Assembly: GCA_018436785.1 (NCBI GenBank)
Contig: JAHDKR010000048.1
Location: 104,661-168,660, forward strand
Reading direction: 5' to 3'
Origin: Synergistaceae bacterium
GTDB taxonomy: Bacteria; Synergistota; Synergistia; Synergistales; Aminobacteriaceae
Length of the DNA: 64,000 bases
A model generated the notes under the pieces. That model worked only from the letters and a program-made list of their open reading frames with translations. It was not told the origin of the DNA and searched no databases. Shown piece after piece: positions 1 to 8,878 of the stretch (its first letter is position 1; every line of letters begins with the position of its first letter). Made by a program: the position numbers and the translations under genes.

Positions 1-1
1 C

Positions 2-535
2 TTCTACGCCCTTCTGGTATGTCTTTTTGTCTACAAAAGTATTGCATTCAAGGAACTGGGGACAATACTCAGAGACACTGTCAAATCCTACGCCCCCATC
101 GTCGTCCTCCTGTCCCTGGCTATTGTGTTCGGCCGGGTTCTTGCCCTGCTACAAGCCCCTGCCGTTTTGAGCAACTTTATCCTGAATAATTTTGCCGGGA
201 ACAAGTATATTTTCCTCATCGCGCTCAATATTATTCTCCTGGTCCTGGGCATGTTCATGGACGTGGGACCGGCCATCGCCATTCTTGCGCCAATGATGCT
301 CGCCGCCGCCACTGCCCTCGGTATAAGCCCCGTTCACCTGGGAGTTATCATGGTGATCAACCTTGCAGTCGGCATGGTCACGCCTCCCTTCGGCGTGGAT
401 CTTTTTGTGGCGGCGCCGCTTATTAATGAGCATGTGATGAAAGTGGGCATAAAAGCAATCCCCTTTATCATCGCGTTCATCTTTGCGCTCATTCTGATTA
501 CCTTTATACCGCAGATGAGTCTCTTGTTCCTGTAA
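2..535 (+). CDS. dctM: TRAP transporter large permease (DctM), C-terminal part
   Basis: The reading frame enters from the left edge without a start and codes for the last 177 residues of a very hydrophobic protein with about five membrane helices. The stretch LGMFMDVGPAIAILAPMM followed by LGVIMVINLAVGMVTPPFG is characteristic of the DctM/SiaM large permease of TRAP carriers, which use a sodium gradient to import organic anions delivered by a periplasmic binding protein. A DctP-type binding protein follows on the same strand after 173 bases, so this is the tail of a TRAP operon; the small DctQ subunit would lie to the left. Substrate not predictable. Confidence 0.93.
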   Translation, partial: FYALLVCLFVYKSIAFKELGTILRDTVKSYAPIVVLLSLAIVFGRVLALLQAPAVLSNFILNNFAGNKYIFLIALNIILLVLGMFMDVGPAIAILAPMMLAAATALGISPVHLGVIMVINLAVGMVTPPFGVDLFVAAPLINEHVMKVGIKAIPFIIAFIFALILITFIPQMSLLFL

Positions 536-708
536 GATAGGGATCTGGGCGGTCGTTTTTTTGACAAAACAAAGCGGGAGTTTTTCATCCATTCTACGCT
601 CTCAAGGGAGGTGAAAAAGACAAAGACCTTTTCAGCTCGATAGAGAGAAGGCCGTTCGGTATGTCGGGAATCATGGAAGAGCACAACTTGAAAAAGGAGG
701 GGTATGAA

Positions 709-1728
709 ATGAAGCAGGTCAGGGTGTTTTCGCTTCTATTGGGAATTGCTTTTGTTGTGTCGGGAATGTTCGTGTGTGCAGGTCCGCTGGCGGCCCAGGA
801 ATATACGCTGCAGTTGGCCGGGGCCTATCCATCCACCGGAGAAACTCCCAGAGCGCTGGCTACGGAAAAGATCAAGGAGCTTATCGAGAAGAAATCGAAC
901 GGCAAGATCAAGGTGCAGATTTACCTCGATAATCAGCTTGGCGGCGACCGGGAGATACTCGAAGGATGCCAGCTGGGCGACATTGCCATGGTCTCTCAGA
1001 CGACAGCTCCCCAGGTAGGATTCATACCTGAGCTCGCCATTTTCGATATCCCCATGCTGTATGAAAACCTGGATGTGGCGAGGAAAGCGCTTTCCGGGAC
1101 GTTCCGGGCAAAGCTCGAGGAATGGTACGACAGGGCGGGACTCAAGCTCCTCCTTTTCGAACCCATCTATTACCGGGAAACCACCACCAGCAAACCCATC
1201 AATACCGTTGCCGACTTTGGCGGAGTCAAGATCCGCACCATGGAGAACGAATACCACATGGCTTTCTGGAAAGCTTTGGGGGCCAATCCTACCCCTCTGA
1301 GCTTCGCGGAGCTGTACGTCGCTCTTCAGCAGGGAACCGTCGATGCTCAGGAAAATCCCTACGAGATCATATGGTCCAGCAAATTCTACGAAGTTCAAAA
1401 ATACCTCGTCAATACCCATCACATAGCGTTTATTCTGAGCATCAACATCAACAAGGGTATCTATGATGGCATGTCCGATGAATACAAAAAGATCATCGAC
1501 GAAAGTATGAAGGAAGCGTCGGAGTATCTTTTTGACCTTGCCAAGGCGAAAAATGACGCGATGCTGGCTTCCCTGAAACAGAGCGGGATGACCATCATCG
1601 ATCCTGATCCCGCCCTTCAGGCGGAATTGAAAAAGGCTGCTGCGGAAACCGAAAAGTTGATCCGTAAAAATGTAGGGGACGCTGTCGTCGATGAAGTGTT
1701 GAAGTCAGCCGAAGAAGCGAAAAAATAG
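709..1728 (+). CDS. dctP: TRAP transporter periplasmic substrate-binding protein (DctP family)
   Basis: 339-residue secreted binding protein. It starts with a signal peptide (MKQVRVFSLLLGIAFVVSG, cleavage probably after GPLAAQ), and the mature part shows DctP hallmarks: the conserved arginine region GVKIRTMENEY, which in the family salt-bridges the carboxylate of the ligand, then ANPTPLSFAELYVALQQGTVDAQENP. I placed the start at 709 because AAGGAGG lies 8 bases upstream; an upstream in-frame ATG at 661 would put 16 polar residues before the signal peptide. It follows the DctM permease, so both serve the same solute, probably an organic or amino acid. A strong terminator follows. Confidence 0.93.
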   Translation: MKQVRVFSLLLGIAFVVSGMFVCAGPLAAQEYTLQLAGAYPSTGETPRALATEKIKELIEKKSNGKIKVQIYLDNQLGGDREILEGCQLGDIAMVSQTTAPQVGFIPELAIFDIPMLYENLDVARKALSGTFRAKLEEWYDRAGLKLLLFEPIYYRETTTSKPINTVADFGGVKIRTMENEYHMAFWKALGANPTPLSFAELYVALQQGTVDAQENPYEIIWSSKFYEVQKYLVNTHHIAFILSININKGIYDGMSDEYKKIIDESMKEASEYLFDLAKAKNDAMLASLKQSGMTIIDPDPALQAELKKAAAETEKLIRKNVGDAVVDEVLKSAEEAKK

Positions 1729-1750
1729 CGATTCGCTCCTTGTTTTTCTG

Positions 1751-1791
1751 AAAGAAGAAGCCCGGGTCGTTGGGATCCGGGCTTCTTCTTT
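1751..1791. terminator. Bidirectional terminator between dctP and hutD
   Basis: Perfect 15-bp stem (arm AAAGAAGAAGCCCGG at 1751-1765, partner at 1777-1791) with an 11-base loop. A-rich and T-rich stem ends serve as U-tracts in both directions, matching the convergent gene arrangement. Confidence 0.9.
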
Positions 1792-1829
1792 CAGCTATTT
1801 CAGCGCATGGAGTTTTTCCTTACACGTTT

Positions 1830-2423
1830 TTAGCGTTTTGTTAAAGTAATGAAAAGAAGGCGTGCCTTCTCCCCGTATTGAAGGGTCAACGGCTGTCCCC
1901 AAGAGTGGTCCGTGACGACAAGCATTTCCATCTCCTTCAGAGGATGCTTTCCTTCAATCTCCGCCGTAGCCTCTCCTTGGAGACAAAGAAGAATCGTTGT
2001 GTCCCCGGGAAGAAAAAGACGTTCAATATCCTTCTTCGAGAAGAGGTGACGGTATTCGCACGTGAGGATCTCCCTCCTGCAGAAAATGTTGAAATCCGTC
2101 ACCGGACCGTCGGTCAGCATACAGGACGCGTCGTGTTCGCCTCTGAACCGAAGCGAGTCGAAGGGAGAGCGGAGTGGGACTGTCTCTCCGTTTACGGTGA
2201 GTTCCAGGCCGTTTCCGGAGAGGAGGAAGAGGACACGGTCGTATCCCGGAAACGTTGAAAACGGACCGGATTCGCCCACATTCGCGGAACTCAGCCGCCA
2301 AAGGAAATCTCCTTTTTGAAGCGTTGCATCCTCCGGGCAGATGAACATTTCATGCGTGATGCCTCCGCCGTTTTTCCACGGCATGGTCCGATAGTCCGGG
2401 GGAGTTCTTCGTATGACGCGCAT
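1830..2423 (-). CDS. hutD: HutD/Ves family protein
   Basis: 197-residue cupin-like protein. The N-terminal stretch MPWKNGGGITHEMFI and the core WRLSSANVGESGPFSTFPGYDR are the signature of the HutD/Ves family, found in histidine-utilisation loci; its biochemical role is unsettled, and a protective or modulating role for urocanate metabolism has been proposed. I chose ATG 2423 because GAGAGG sits 8 bases before it; a GTG three codons upstream overlaps this Shine-Dalgarno. It is the last gene of the IclR-urocanase-HutD operon, 38 bases after urocanase, so it serves the same catabolic route. Confidence 0.88.
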   Translation of the reverse strand: MRVIRRTPPDYRTMPWKNGGGITHEMFICPEDATLQKGDFLWRLSSANVGESGPFSTFPGYDRVLFLLSGNGLELTVNGETVPLRSPFDSLRFRGEHDASCMLTDGPVTDFNIFCRREILTCEYRHLFSKKDIERLFLPGDTTILLCLQGEATAEIEGKHPLKEMEMLVVTDHSWGQPLTLQYGEKARLLFITLTKR

Positions 2424-2461
2424 ACTCTTCACCTCTCGTTATTCTCTCGTAGTGTGTGCCG

Positions 2462-4495
2462 TTATTTTGCCTTAAAGAGCGCGTCGACGGCGTTCTTCAC
2501 GCTCTCTTCCTCCACGCTGTACGGAAGCGTGATATGGTAGCTGTCCGGGTAGTTCCTGTTCACTTCCCGGCTGACCTCCATAGCGTTAGGGTTCCGGGCC
2601 CAGGCGCGCCGGGCTACGCCGCCGAGTACGTCCCACATCATCGCGGACCTGATGATCTCGTCGGTGCGCTCCGTTCCGTCGAGAACGAGTCCGAAACCTC
2701 CGTTGACCGACTTGCCGATCCCCACGCCGCCGCCGTTGTGCAGCGCGCAGAGCGTCATGCCGCGAGCTGCGTTGCCGGCGAAGCAGACCGTCGCCATGTC
2801 CGCGCATATGTTGCTGCCGTCCTTGATATTCGCCGTTTCGCGGTAGGGGGAGTCTGTCCCGGAGACGTCGTGATGGTCGCGGCCCAGCATCACCGGGCCT
2901 ATTTCTCCCTTTCGCACCATTTCGTTGAATTTGAGGGCGATGCGGGTGCGTCCCTCGGCGTCCTGGTAGAGTATCCGGGCCTGCGTTCCCACCACAAGGG
3001 CGTTCTTCTCGGCATCGCGAATCCAGAGCCAGTTGTCATAGTCCTGTGAGCGCCGGTCTGGGTCGATGCACTCCATCGCCGCGTGGTCGGTCTTGCGCAG
3101 ATCCTCAGGGTCGCCGCTGAGGCAGACCCAGCGGAACGGACCGTAGCCGTAGTCGAAGAGGACGGGACCCATGATATCCTCCACGTAAGAGGGCCATACA
3201 AAGCCGTCGTACGTGTTCTCGCCGTTTTTGCAGATCTCGGGGACTCCCGCGTCGAAGACCGCGCGCATGAACGAGTTGCCGTAGTCGAAGAAGTATGTTC
3301 CCCTGTCGACGAGCGTCTTGATGAACTCGTAGTGCTTCCTCAGGGATATATCCACAAGGCGCCGGAACTCCTCCGGGTTCTTCGAGAGCATCTTGGTGCG
3401 CTCGTCGAAGGTCAGTCCCTGCGGGCAGTAGCCTCCGTCGTAGGGAGCGTGGCAGGAGGTCTGGTCGGAGAGCAGCGGAATGGAAATGTCGTGTTCTGCC
3501 GCGTACTGCAGCAGATCCACGATGTTGCCGTGGTACGCGATCGAAAGAGAATGTTTTGCCGCGCATGCCTCGGCGGCGAGATCGAAAGCTTCCTTGCAGC
3601 TTCCGGTGACCTTGGCTACCCACCCTTGGCTGTGGCGCGTCTCGATGCGCGAAGCGTCCACCTCGGCGATGATGCCGACGCCGCCTGCGATTTCCACGGC
3701 CTTCGGCTGCGCGCCGCTCATGCCGCCGAGTCCGGAGGAGACGAAGAGGATTCCCGCGAGATTTTCTTTCTCACCGACGCCGAGCCGCTGCCGGGCGGCG
3801 TTGAGAATGCTGTTGAACGTACCGTGGACGATGCCCTGGGGGCCGATGTACATCCACCCTCCGGCCGTCATCTGTCCGTAGTTCGTCACGCCGAGCTGCA
3901 TCCCTCTGTGCCACTCCGCCGGGTTGTCGAAAAGGCCGACGAGCATGCCGTTAGTCAGAATGACCCGGGGCGCGTCCGGACGCGATTTGAAAAGGCCGAG
4001 GGGGTGGCCGCTCTCGACGACGAGCGTCGTCTCCTCGGTCAGCTCTTCAAGGTACCTTTTGATCAAACGATACTGGAGCCAGTTCTGGCAGACCTGACCG
4101 GTCTCGCCGTAGGTCACGAGCTCATACGGATAGAGGGCGATTTCGAAATCGAGGTTATTGTCGATCATGACCTGGAACGCCTTTCCGGCGAGGCACTTTC
4201 CCTTGTACTGATGCACCGGAAGCCCCTTTATCCGGCCCTCGGGACGGAACCTGTAGGCGTAGATGCGCCCCCTGGTGCGTAGTTCCTCCAGGAATTCGGG
4301 GATCAGCTCCTTGTGGTACATTTCGGGCACGTAGCGGAGGGCGTTCTTCAGTGCAAGCTCCGTCTCGCTTCGGTTGAGCGTCCACCCCCGGTCGGGCGCG
4401 CGCCGCATCCCCTCGACGAAGACGGGGTAGTCGGGGAGAGGGCCTTCCAACTGGATGGTCATGGCGTTCCGGTTCATTTCGTTTACCTGCAACAT
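2462..4495 (-). CDS. hutU: Urocanate hydratase (urocanase) family protein
   Basis: 677-residue urocanase, in the long (about 670 aa) subclass rather than the 550-aa pseudomonad form. The tightly bound NAD+ site is visible as ILFVSSGLGGMSGAQPKA, followed by the SDQTSCHAPYDGGYCPQG motif near the active site. Urocanases add water to urocanate (or thiourocanate in ergothioneine breakdown) to give an imidazolone propionate. The start is set at 4495 because GGAGG lies 8 bases before it; upstream in-frame codons run into the IclR gene. It lies 31 bases after the IclR gene and 38 bases before hutD in one operon. No imidazolonepropionase (HutI) or HutF/HutG is in the window, which leaves the next step open and is one reason to consider a non-histidine substrate. 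Confidence 0.93.
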   Translation of the reverse strand: MLQVNEMNRNAMTIQLEGPLPDYPVFVEGMRRAPDRGWTLNRSETELALKNALRYVPEMYHKELIPEFLEELRTRGRIYAYRFRPEGRIKGLPVHQYKGKCLAGKAFQVMIDNNLDFEIALYPYELVTYGETGQVCQNWLQYRLIKRYLEELTEETTLVVESGHPLGLFKSRPDAPRVILTNGMLVGLFDNPAEWHRGMQLGVTNYGQMTAGGWMYIGPQGIVHGTFNSILNAARQRLGVGEKENLAGILFVSSGLGGMSGAQPKAVEIAGGVGIIAEVDASRIETRHSQGWVAKVTGSCKEAFDLAAEACAAKHSLSIAYHGNIVDLLQYAAEHDISIPLLSDQTSCHAPYDGGYCPQGLTFDERTKMLSKNPEEFRRLVDISLRKHYEFIKTLVDRGTYFFDYGNSFMRAVFDAGVPEICKNGENTYDGFVWPSYVEDIMGPVLFDYGYGPFRWVCLSGDPEDLRKTDHAAMECIDPDRRSQDYDNWLWIRDAEKNALVVGTQARILYQDAEGRTRIALKFNEMVRKGEIGPVMLGRDHHDVSGTDSPYRETANIKDGSNICADMATVCFAGNAARGMTLCALHNGGGVGIGKSVNGGFGLVLDGTERTDEIIRSAMMWDVLGGVARRAWARNPNAMEVSREVNRNYPDSYHITLPYSVEEESVKNAVDALFKAK

Positions 4496-4526
4496 CTCTT
4501 CCACCTCCACAAGGTCTTGGTACATT

Positions 4527-5285
4527 TTACAGCATTGATTCCAGATTGTGCGCTGCCTCCCGCAGAAGACGAAGATTTTCGTCGAAATTGCGGAAGACGT
4601 TCTCGGCGATTCCGGCAACTCCTATCTGCGCGATGAACTCTCCCCGTCGGTCGAAGACCGGGACGCTGATATCCCCCGCGTGCGGCATCCACTCCTCGCG
4701 GCTGGATGCGAATCCCTGCTCCCGTATGCGCAGCAGCTCCTCTTCGAGAGCTCTTTTGTCGATCTCCTCTCCGTCGACGGGAGATCGCAACGAAGAGGAA
4801 AGTACTGTGGACCGCACCTCTTGAGAACAGAAGGCGAGTAATATTTTCCCCGTGGCTCCTGCGTGAAGAGGAATCGTCATCCCCCGGTGTGCGGTGAACT
4901 TTACCGGCGAGAGAGGCTCGACCGAGTGGATGCACGACCCTGAGGATCCTTCGGCGACGCTCAGGACCGCAGTATTGCCCGTGCTTGTCATAAGACGGAA
5001 CATCCCTGGCTCTGCTTTTTTAACGAGTTCGTCGTAGAAAGAGGATTTGCTGCTGAGATGAAAGAAACGGATGCCCGGCCGGTACCCCTCGGTCGCAGCG
5101 TCGCTGAAGACCCAACGGCGTTCTTCAAGAGAGACGAGAAACCTGTGGGCTGTGCTTCTGGGTATTCCCGTCCGTTGCTCGATCTCGCGGACAGTGAGCG
5201 GTGAAGAGGATGCGCAGAGCGCCTCCATGATCGCCGTAACCTTGAATGCCCCGTCCTGCTTTGAATCGTGCTCGTTTTTTATCAT
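4527..5285 (-). CDS. IclR family transcriptional regulator
   Basis: 252 residues. The N-terminal winged helix-turn-helix (KVTAIMEALCASSSPLTVREIEQRTGIPRSTAHRFL, shown here only to locate it at about residues 14-48) is followed by an IclR ligand-binding domain with the typical HRGMTIPLHAGATGKILLAF segment. Start chosen at ATG 5285, preceded by GGAGG five bases upstream; the upstream reading frame overlaps the promoter. It is the first gene of the IclR-hutU-hutD operon and reads away from the SARP-like regulator gene. A 21-bp palindrome at 5298-5318, overlapping its -10 box, is the likely autoregulatory operator, so the protein probably controls urocanase expression in response to a pathway metabolite. 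Confidence 0.93.
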   Translation of the reverse strand: MIKNEHDSKQDGAFKVTAIMEALCASSSPLTVREIEQRTGIPRSTAHRFLVSLEERRWVFSDAATEGYRPGIRFFHLSSKSSFYDELVKKAEPGMFRLMTSTGNTAVLSVAEGSSGSCIHSVEPLSPVKFTAHRGMTIPLHAGATGKILLAFCSQEVRSTVLSSSLRSPVDGEEIDKRALEEELLRIREQGFASSREEWMPHAGDISVPVFDRRGEFIAQIGVAGIAENVFRNFDENLRLLREAAHNLESML

Positions 5286-5297
5286 CGCGGCCTCCAA

Positions 5298-5318
5298 AAT
5301 GGGACAATTTGTCCCATT
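5298..5318. promoter_or_regulatory. Palindromic operator, probable IclR site
   Basis: Perfect inverted repeat of 10-bp arms (AATGGGACAA and its complement) around one central base. It touches the -10 box of the IclR-hutU-hutD promoter and ends 13 bases before the IclR start codon, so a bound protein would block transcription. Assignment to IclR is inference from position. Confidence 0.75.
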
Positions 5319-5345
5319 ATTATCATGAGCGTGCCGGTTTGTCAA
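5316..5345 (-). promoter_or_regulatory. Promoter of the IclR-hutU-hutD operon
   Basis: Perfect -35 TTGACA (5340-5345), 18-base spacer, -10 AATAAT (5316-5321) on the minus strand. The palindrome above overlaps the -10 box. Confidence 0.7.
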
Positions 5346-5445
5346 TCGCTACGGCAGAGTCCCGACAGGGGCGTGTGAGGAGAGGCTCCATTCATCTTTT
5401 GAGTTCTTGTTTTTCCGGTGTTCCTGGGTTCCGGGAGGAGGTCGA

Positions 5446-5454
5446 TGGTATAAT
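5446..5454 (+). promoter_or_regulatory. Extended -10 promoter of the SARP-like regulator gene
   Basis: TGGTATAAT gives a perfect -10 hexamer with the TGn extension; no convincing -35. The start codon lies 56 bases downstream. Consistent with weak constitutive expression. Confidence 0.5.
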
Positions 5455-5510
5455 CGTTCATAGTTTTTCAGTAACAATTTCGTATTTCCCGAGGGAAAGG
5501 GGAGCCGTTC

Positions 5511-8507
5511 ATGCTCACCGCCAACCTGATAGGCCCTCCGCGGTTTTTTCTTGACGACAGAGAGCTGTTCTTTCCGATCCGGAAGGCCCAGGCGCTCCTT
5601 TGCTATCTCCTGGTAGAGGAAAGAGCTTCTCGTGAGGCGCTCTCTTCGTTGCTCTGGGGCGGGAGTGAAGACATGCTTGCTTCCCAGAGCCTGAGGAATG
5701 CGCTCTACCTTCTTCGGAAAGGGCTCCCCGAGGGGCTCGTGGGAACGGGCCGGCAGTGGATTACCGTAGATATCTCCCGTGTGGACCTTGATCTGCTTCT
5801 TTTGGAACGCCTTGACGACGCCCCTCTCGAGCGTCTTCCCGCTTTATGCCGTCCGCTCCTTGAAGGATTTTCGCTGCCGAACGCGCCGGAGTTCGATGAC
5901 TGGCTCAGGACCGCACGCTACCAGTGGGCCGGAAGAATTCGCTCCGCTTTTCTTGCATTGTCTCGGCGGCGTATGGAGGCGGAGGAGTGGGAGGCTGCGC
6001 TGTGTCCGCTGAACCTTGTAGCGGCAGGGGACGAAATTGACGAAGAGTCGTACCGCCTGATAATGCGCGCTCATGCGGCGCGGCGCGAGTGGGGCAGAGT
6101 GGCGGAGGCGTGGAGGGTACTTGAAGGCCGCCTGAAGAACGAGTTGGGCGTGGAGCCGTCGAGCGAGAGTCTGGCTCTCGCCGCGTGTCTTCTTAAAAAG
6201 CGGGATACACGAACGCAGGTATTTGAAAAAACGCAGCCTGCTCCAAGGAAGGACTTCTTTTTTGGACGTTCCTCAGAGCTGCGCTCTGTTCGGGAATTTT
6301 GCGGTGCGGTGAGCGCGTCGCCGCGATGCATTTTCGTCGAAGGAGAGGCCGGTGTCGGCAAGAGTCTCTTCGTCAAGACGGCGCTCCCTCTTTCTTTCCC
6401 GGCCGAGCCGTTAATACTGCGATGTACCGCTGGAAATCCGGAGGCTGCGTATCCCTTGCTTCCATGGGACGAACTCCTGTCGTCTCTCTTCCGTTCAGTC
6501 GACAGAGAGAGTCTTGCTCTTCCCCAAACGCTCTGGACTATTCTGGGGCAGAGTTTCCCTTCTATCGGAAGCCGCAAGACGTCGGTCCAGCCCAGAAACC
6601 CCCGTCGTCTGGGAGCCATGCTTGGAGATCTCTTCGCTTCGGCCGGCGCAACGCGTCCTCTGGCGCTGGTGTTCGAGGACTTCCAATGGTTTGACGATCC
6701 TTCGATGGATGTGCTTGAACATCTGCTCCGTTCGTCATCGGGGAATCTCACGTTGTTCTTCACCTCGAGGGCGGCGTCCTCCTTCCGCGGCGTTTCCCTT
6801 GTGCGGGATGCCGCCCGAAACGGGCGTATCGCCCTCCTCGAAATCCGGCTCTCGTGCTTCTCCCGAAGAGAGTCCGATGACTTCTGCGCAGCGTTGCTTC
6901 CTTCGCGCCCATTTTCTACAGAGGAACTGGAATTGGTCTTCCGCCAGACCGAGGGGCTGCCGCTCTTCCTCTCCGAACTTCTGAGGGCTGTCGAGAAAGG
7001 CCTGCCGCTTTACGAGGCGCCCCGGCATCTCGGAGATGCCATAGAGGGGCATCTGTGCCATATAGACGAAGAACAGCGCAGGCTTCTGGAGGCGATCTCC
7101 ATCTTTCCGCAGGGCGCCGAGTGGACAGTGGTGCGAAGACTTCTCGGGCTGTCCGGCGCACGATTGGCTGCGCTGTCCGAGAGTTTGAGAGGGAGAGGAT
7201 TGCTCGAGGAAAACCGCGGCGAGGGAGAATCGCTCCTTTTGGAGTTTCGTCACGGCAAAGTAAGAGAGCATGTGTACGCTTTCATGTCCGAAGGACGGAG
7301 GCGAACGTTGCACGAGAGCGCAGCCCGCCTTCTCATGGACGAATTTTCCGTTCGCCCGTGGGAGGACCTCGCCTGCTCAAGGATCATCCATCACTGCAAA
7401 CGAGGAGGGCTGCGCCTGGAGGAACTCGAATATATGATCCGGAGGCTCAAGTATCATATCAAGTTGAACTACGAACTCTTTCCCCTTCTCGACGACCATA
7501 TTCTGAAAGCCTGTGCGACCTCTCTGGACAATCGCTCGAGCACGGCGGATGATCTGGAAGCCGCACGGGAGCTGCTCCGCGCGCTCCGGAAGGAAAAGGA
7601 GGGCGCCACGCCGCGCTTTGCCGCTCTCGAACGGGCGTACTTCGCGCTTCGAGGCGGGTACTACCTCTGGTGGGGCGATTACGATCAGGGAAAGGCGCTC
7701 GTCGAGGAGGGGCTTGCCCGCGCTGCAGAAACGGGTGACGTCGCCTTGCAGGCCGACTGCCTTCAGCATCTTTGCTACTACGCTATCCAAAGAGAGGACG
7801 GAGAGCTGCTGTGTTCCGCCGCTTCCAGGCTGAGCGAAGCAGCGGAACGCTGCGGCGATGCGTCGCTTGGCGCCATGGCGCGCAGGTTTTCCGGGATGTC
7901 GCTGCTCTTTCTGGGAAAGTTCGAGGAGGCGGAGCGCTTGTTGCAGGAGTCCGTCGCTCAATTCCGGCGGATGGAGTATCTCGACTCTCCGTACACGCTC
8001 CAGGTGCTTGCAGGAAACTGCTACCTCGGAGAGATACGCTATCGTACCGGACGCGTTCGCGAAGCTCTTTCCGTTTTTTGCCGGTGTGTCGTTGAATGCG
8101 AGGAACACGGCCTGTACCGTGGGCTTTGCCTCTTTTGCAGCAACGCGGCGCTCGCCGCGTTCGATCTTGGGGAAGACGAGACGGCGAAGGAGTATCTCCG
8201 CAAGGCGAGGCACTACTTCGAGGGCAGCGAGCTGCGGCGGGCGAACGCTGTCGGTTTAGCGCTTCTTGCGCTCTTCGCCCTCCGCCAAGGAAAAGATGAC
8301 GAGGCGATCTCCTTCTGGGAATCGGCCGGGAATCTGTGCGTCTCGTTACGAAAAAAGTCCTGGGTCGCTGCGTGTTGCCGGATACGTGACGTGCTCGAGC
8401 GGGAACTCGAAGCAGGGCATTTGTCAGGGCAGCGAAAAAACACAACAACATTAAACGCTTTTTCAGCGCATTGCAGAACGTTCAAAGAGGTGTGCGGCGA
8501 CGATTAA
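5511..8507 (+). CDS. SARP/BTAD-type transcriptional activator with ATPase and TPR domains
   Basis: 998-residue cytoplasmic regulator. Residues 1-95 form an OmpR-like winged helix, 100-235 a bacterial transcriptional activator domain (ending LGVEPSSESLALA, typical of BTAD), 245-520 a STAND/AAA ATPase with Walker A GEAGVGKS near residue 280 and Walker B LALVFEDFQWFDD near 390, and the C-terminal part consists of TPR-like helical repeats (for example ALVEEGLARAAETGDVALQAD). Large SARP proteins of this plan (AfsR-like) activate by binding direct repeats with 11-bp period just upstream of the -10 box. Such repeats exist at 15773-15800, upstream of the molybdenum hydroxylase-lyase-BCCT operon, so this is the likely activator of that operon. 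Divergent from the IclR gene. Confidence 0.88.
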   Translation: MLTANLIGPPRFFLDDRELFFPIRKAQALLCYLLVEERASREALSSLLWGGSEDMLASQSLRNALYLLRKGLPEGLVGTGRQWITVDISRVDLDLLLLERLDDAPLERLPALCRPLLEGFSLPNAPEFDDWLRTARYQWAGRIRSAFLALSRRRMEAEEWEAALCPLNLVAAGDEIDEESYRLIMRAHAARREWGRVAEAWRVLEGRLKNELGVEPSSESLALAACLLKKRDTRTQVFEKTQPAPRKDFFFGRSSELRSVREFCGAVSASPRCIFVEGEAGVGKSLFVKTALPLSFPAEPLILRCTAGNPEAAYPLLPWDELLSSLFRSVDRESLALPQTLWTILGQSFPSIGSRKTSVQPRNPRRLGAMLGDLFASAGATRPLALVFEDFQWFDDPSMDVLEHLLRSSSGNLTLFFTSRAASSFRGVSLVRDAARNGRIALLEIRLSCFSRRESDDFCAALLPSRPFSTEELELVFRQTEGLPLFLSELLRAVEKGLPLYEAPRHLGDAIEGHLCHIDEEQRRLLEAISIFPQGAEWTVVRRLLGLSGARLAALSESLRGRGLLEENRGEGESLLLEFRHGKVREHVYAFMSEGRRRTLHESAARLLMDEFSVRPWEDLACSRIIHHCKRGGLRLEELEYMIRRLKYHIKLNYELFPLLDDHILKACATSLDNRSSTADDLEAARELLRALRKEKEGATPRFAALERAYFALRGGYYLWWGDYDQGKALVEEGLARAAETGDVALQADCLQHLCYYAIQREDGELLCSAASRLSEAAERCGDASLGAMARRFSGMSLLFLGKFEEAERLLQESVAQFRRMEYLDSPYTLQVLAGNCYLGEIRYRTGRVREALSVFCRCVVECEEHGLYRGLCLFCSNAALAAFDLGEDETAKEYLRKARHYFEGSELRRANAVGLALLALFALRQGKDDEAISFWESAGNLCVSLRKKSWVAACCRIRDVLERELEAGHLSGQRKNTTTLNAFSAHCRTFKEVCGDD

Positions 8508-8515
8508 AGGAGTCC

Positions 8516-8683
8516 TTACTTTTCTTCCGGATGCAGATACCCTCCGGGTTGTCGGGCCTTATGATAGGACATGCCCTCCAAAAGCATCTCCCTCGCGAAA
8601 ACCTCCACAGCTCCTGTGAATTCATCTTCCTCCATCAGACTTTTCAATTCTTCTATCTCTTCTGTGTGCAGATGGATTTCCAT
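8516..8683 (-). CDS. Small acidic protein of unknown function (55 aa)
   Basis: A short reading frame of 55 residues, beginning MEIHLHTEEIEELKSLMEED and ending in HPEEK, helical and charged in its first half. An AAGGAGGG ribosome-binding site lies 11 bases before the ATG, and a well-formed promoter (8724-8752) lies just upstream with nothing else to serve. The stop is only 8 bases from the end of the convergent regulator gene. I do not recognise the family. It could be a small regulator or toxin/antitoxin-size protein; no partner gene is visible. Confidence 0.55.
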   Translation of the reverse strand: MEIHLHTEEIEELKSLMEEDEFTGAVEVFAREMLLEGMSYHKARQPGGYLHPEEK

Positions 8684-8723
8684 AGCCAGATCGTCCCTCC
8701 TTGTTTTCCGGGTAGTACTAATA

Positions 8724-8752
8724 ATCTTAGTATATTTGAAATATTACGTCAA
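8724..8752 (-). promoter_or_regulatory. Promoter of the 55-aa ORF
   Basis: Minus strand -35 TTGACG (8747-8752), 17-base spacer, -10 TAAGAT (8724-8729), in an AT-rich island that stands out from the GC-rich surroundings. Confidence 0.6.
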
Positions 8753-8826
8753 GGGAAGATGCAGGAAATCGCTCATCTGAATGTTTCGCCTGTGTGGAAG
8801 AAACGAAAAACGTCCGATGGGCATGG

Positions 8827-8860
8827 AAAAACCCGGGAGCTGTGCCCCCGGGCCTTCTTT
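8827..8860 (-). terminator. Terminator after the BCCT gene
   Basis: Two CCCGGG arms (8847-8852 and 8832-8837) around a 9-base loop, followed on the minus strand by a run of five T. Confidence 0.75.
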
Positions 8861-8878
8861 TTCAGATCGCTCTTTCGG

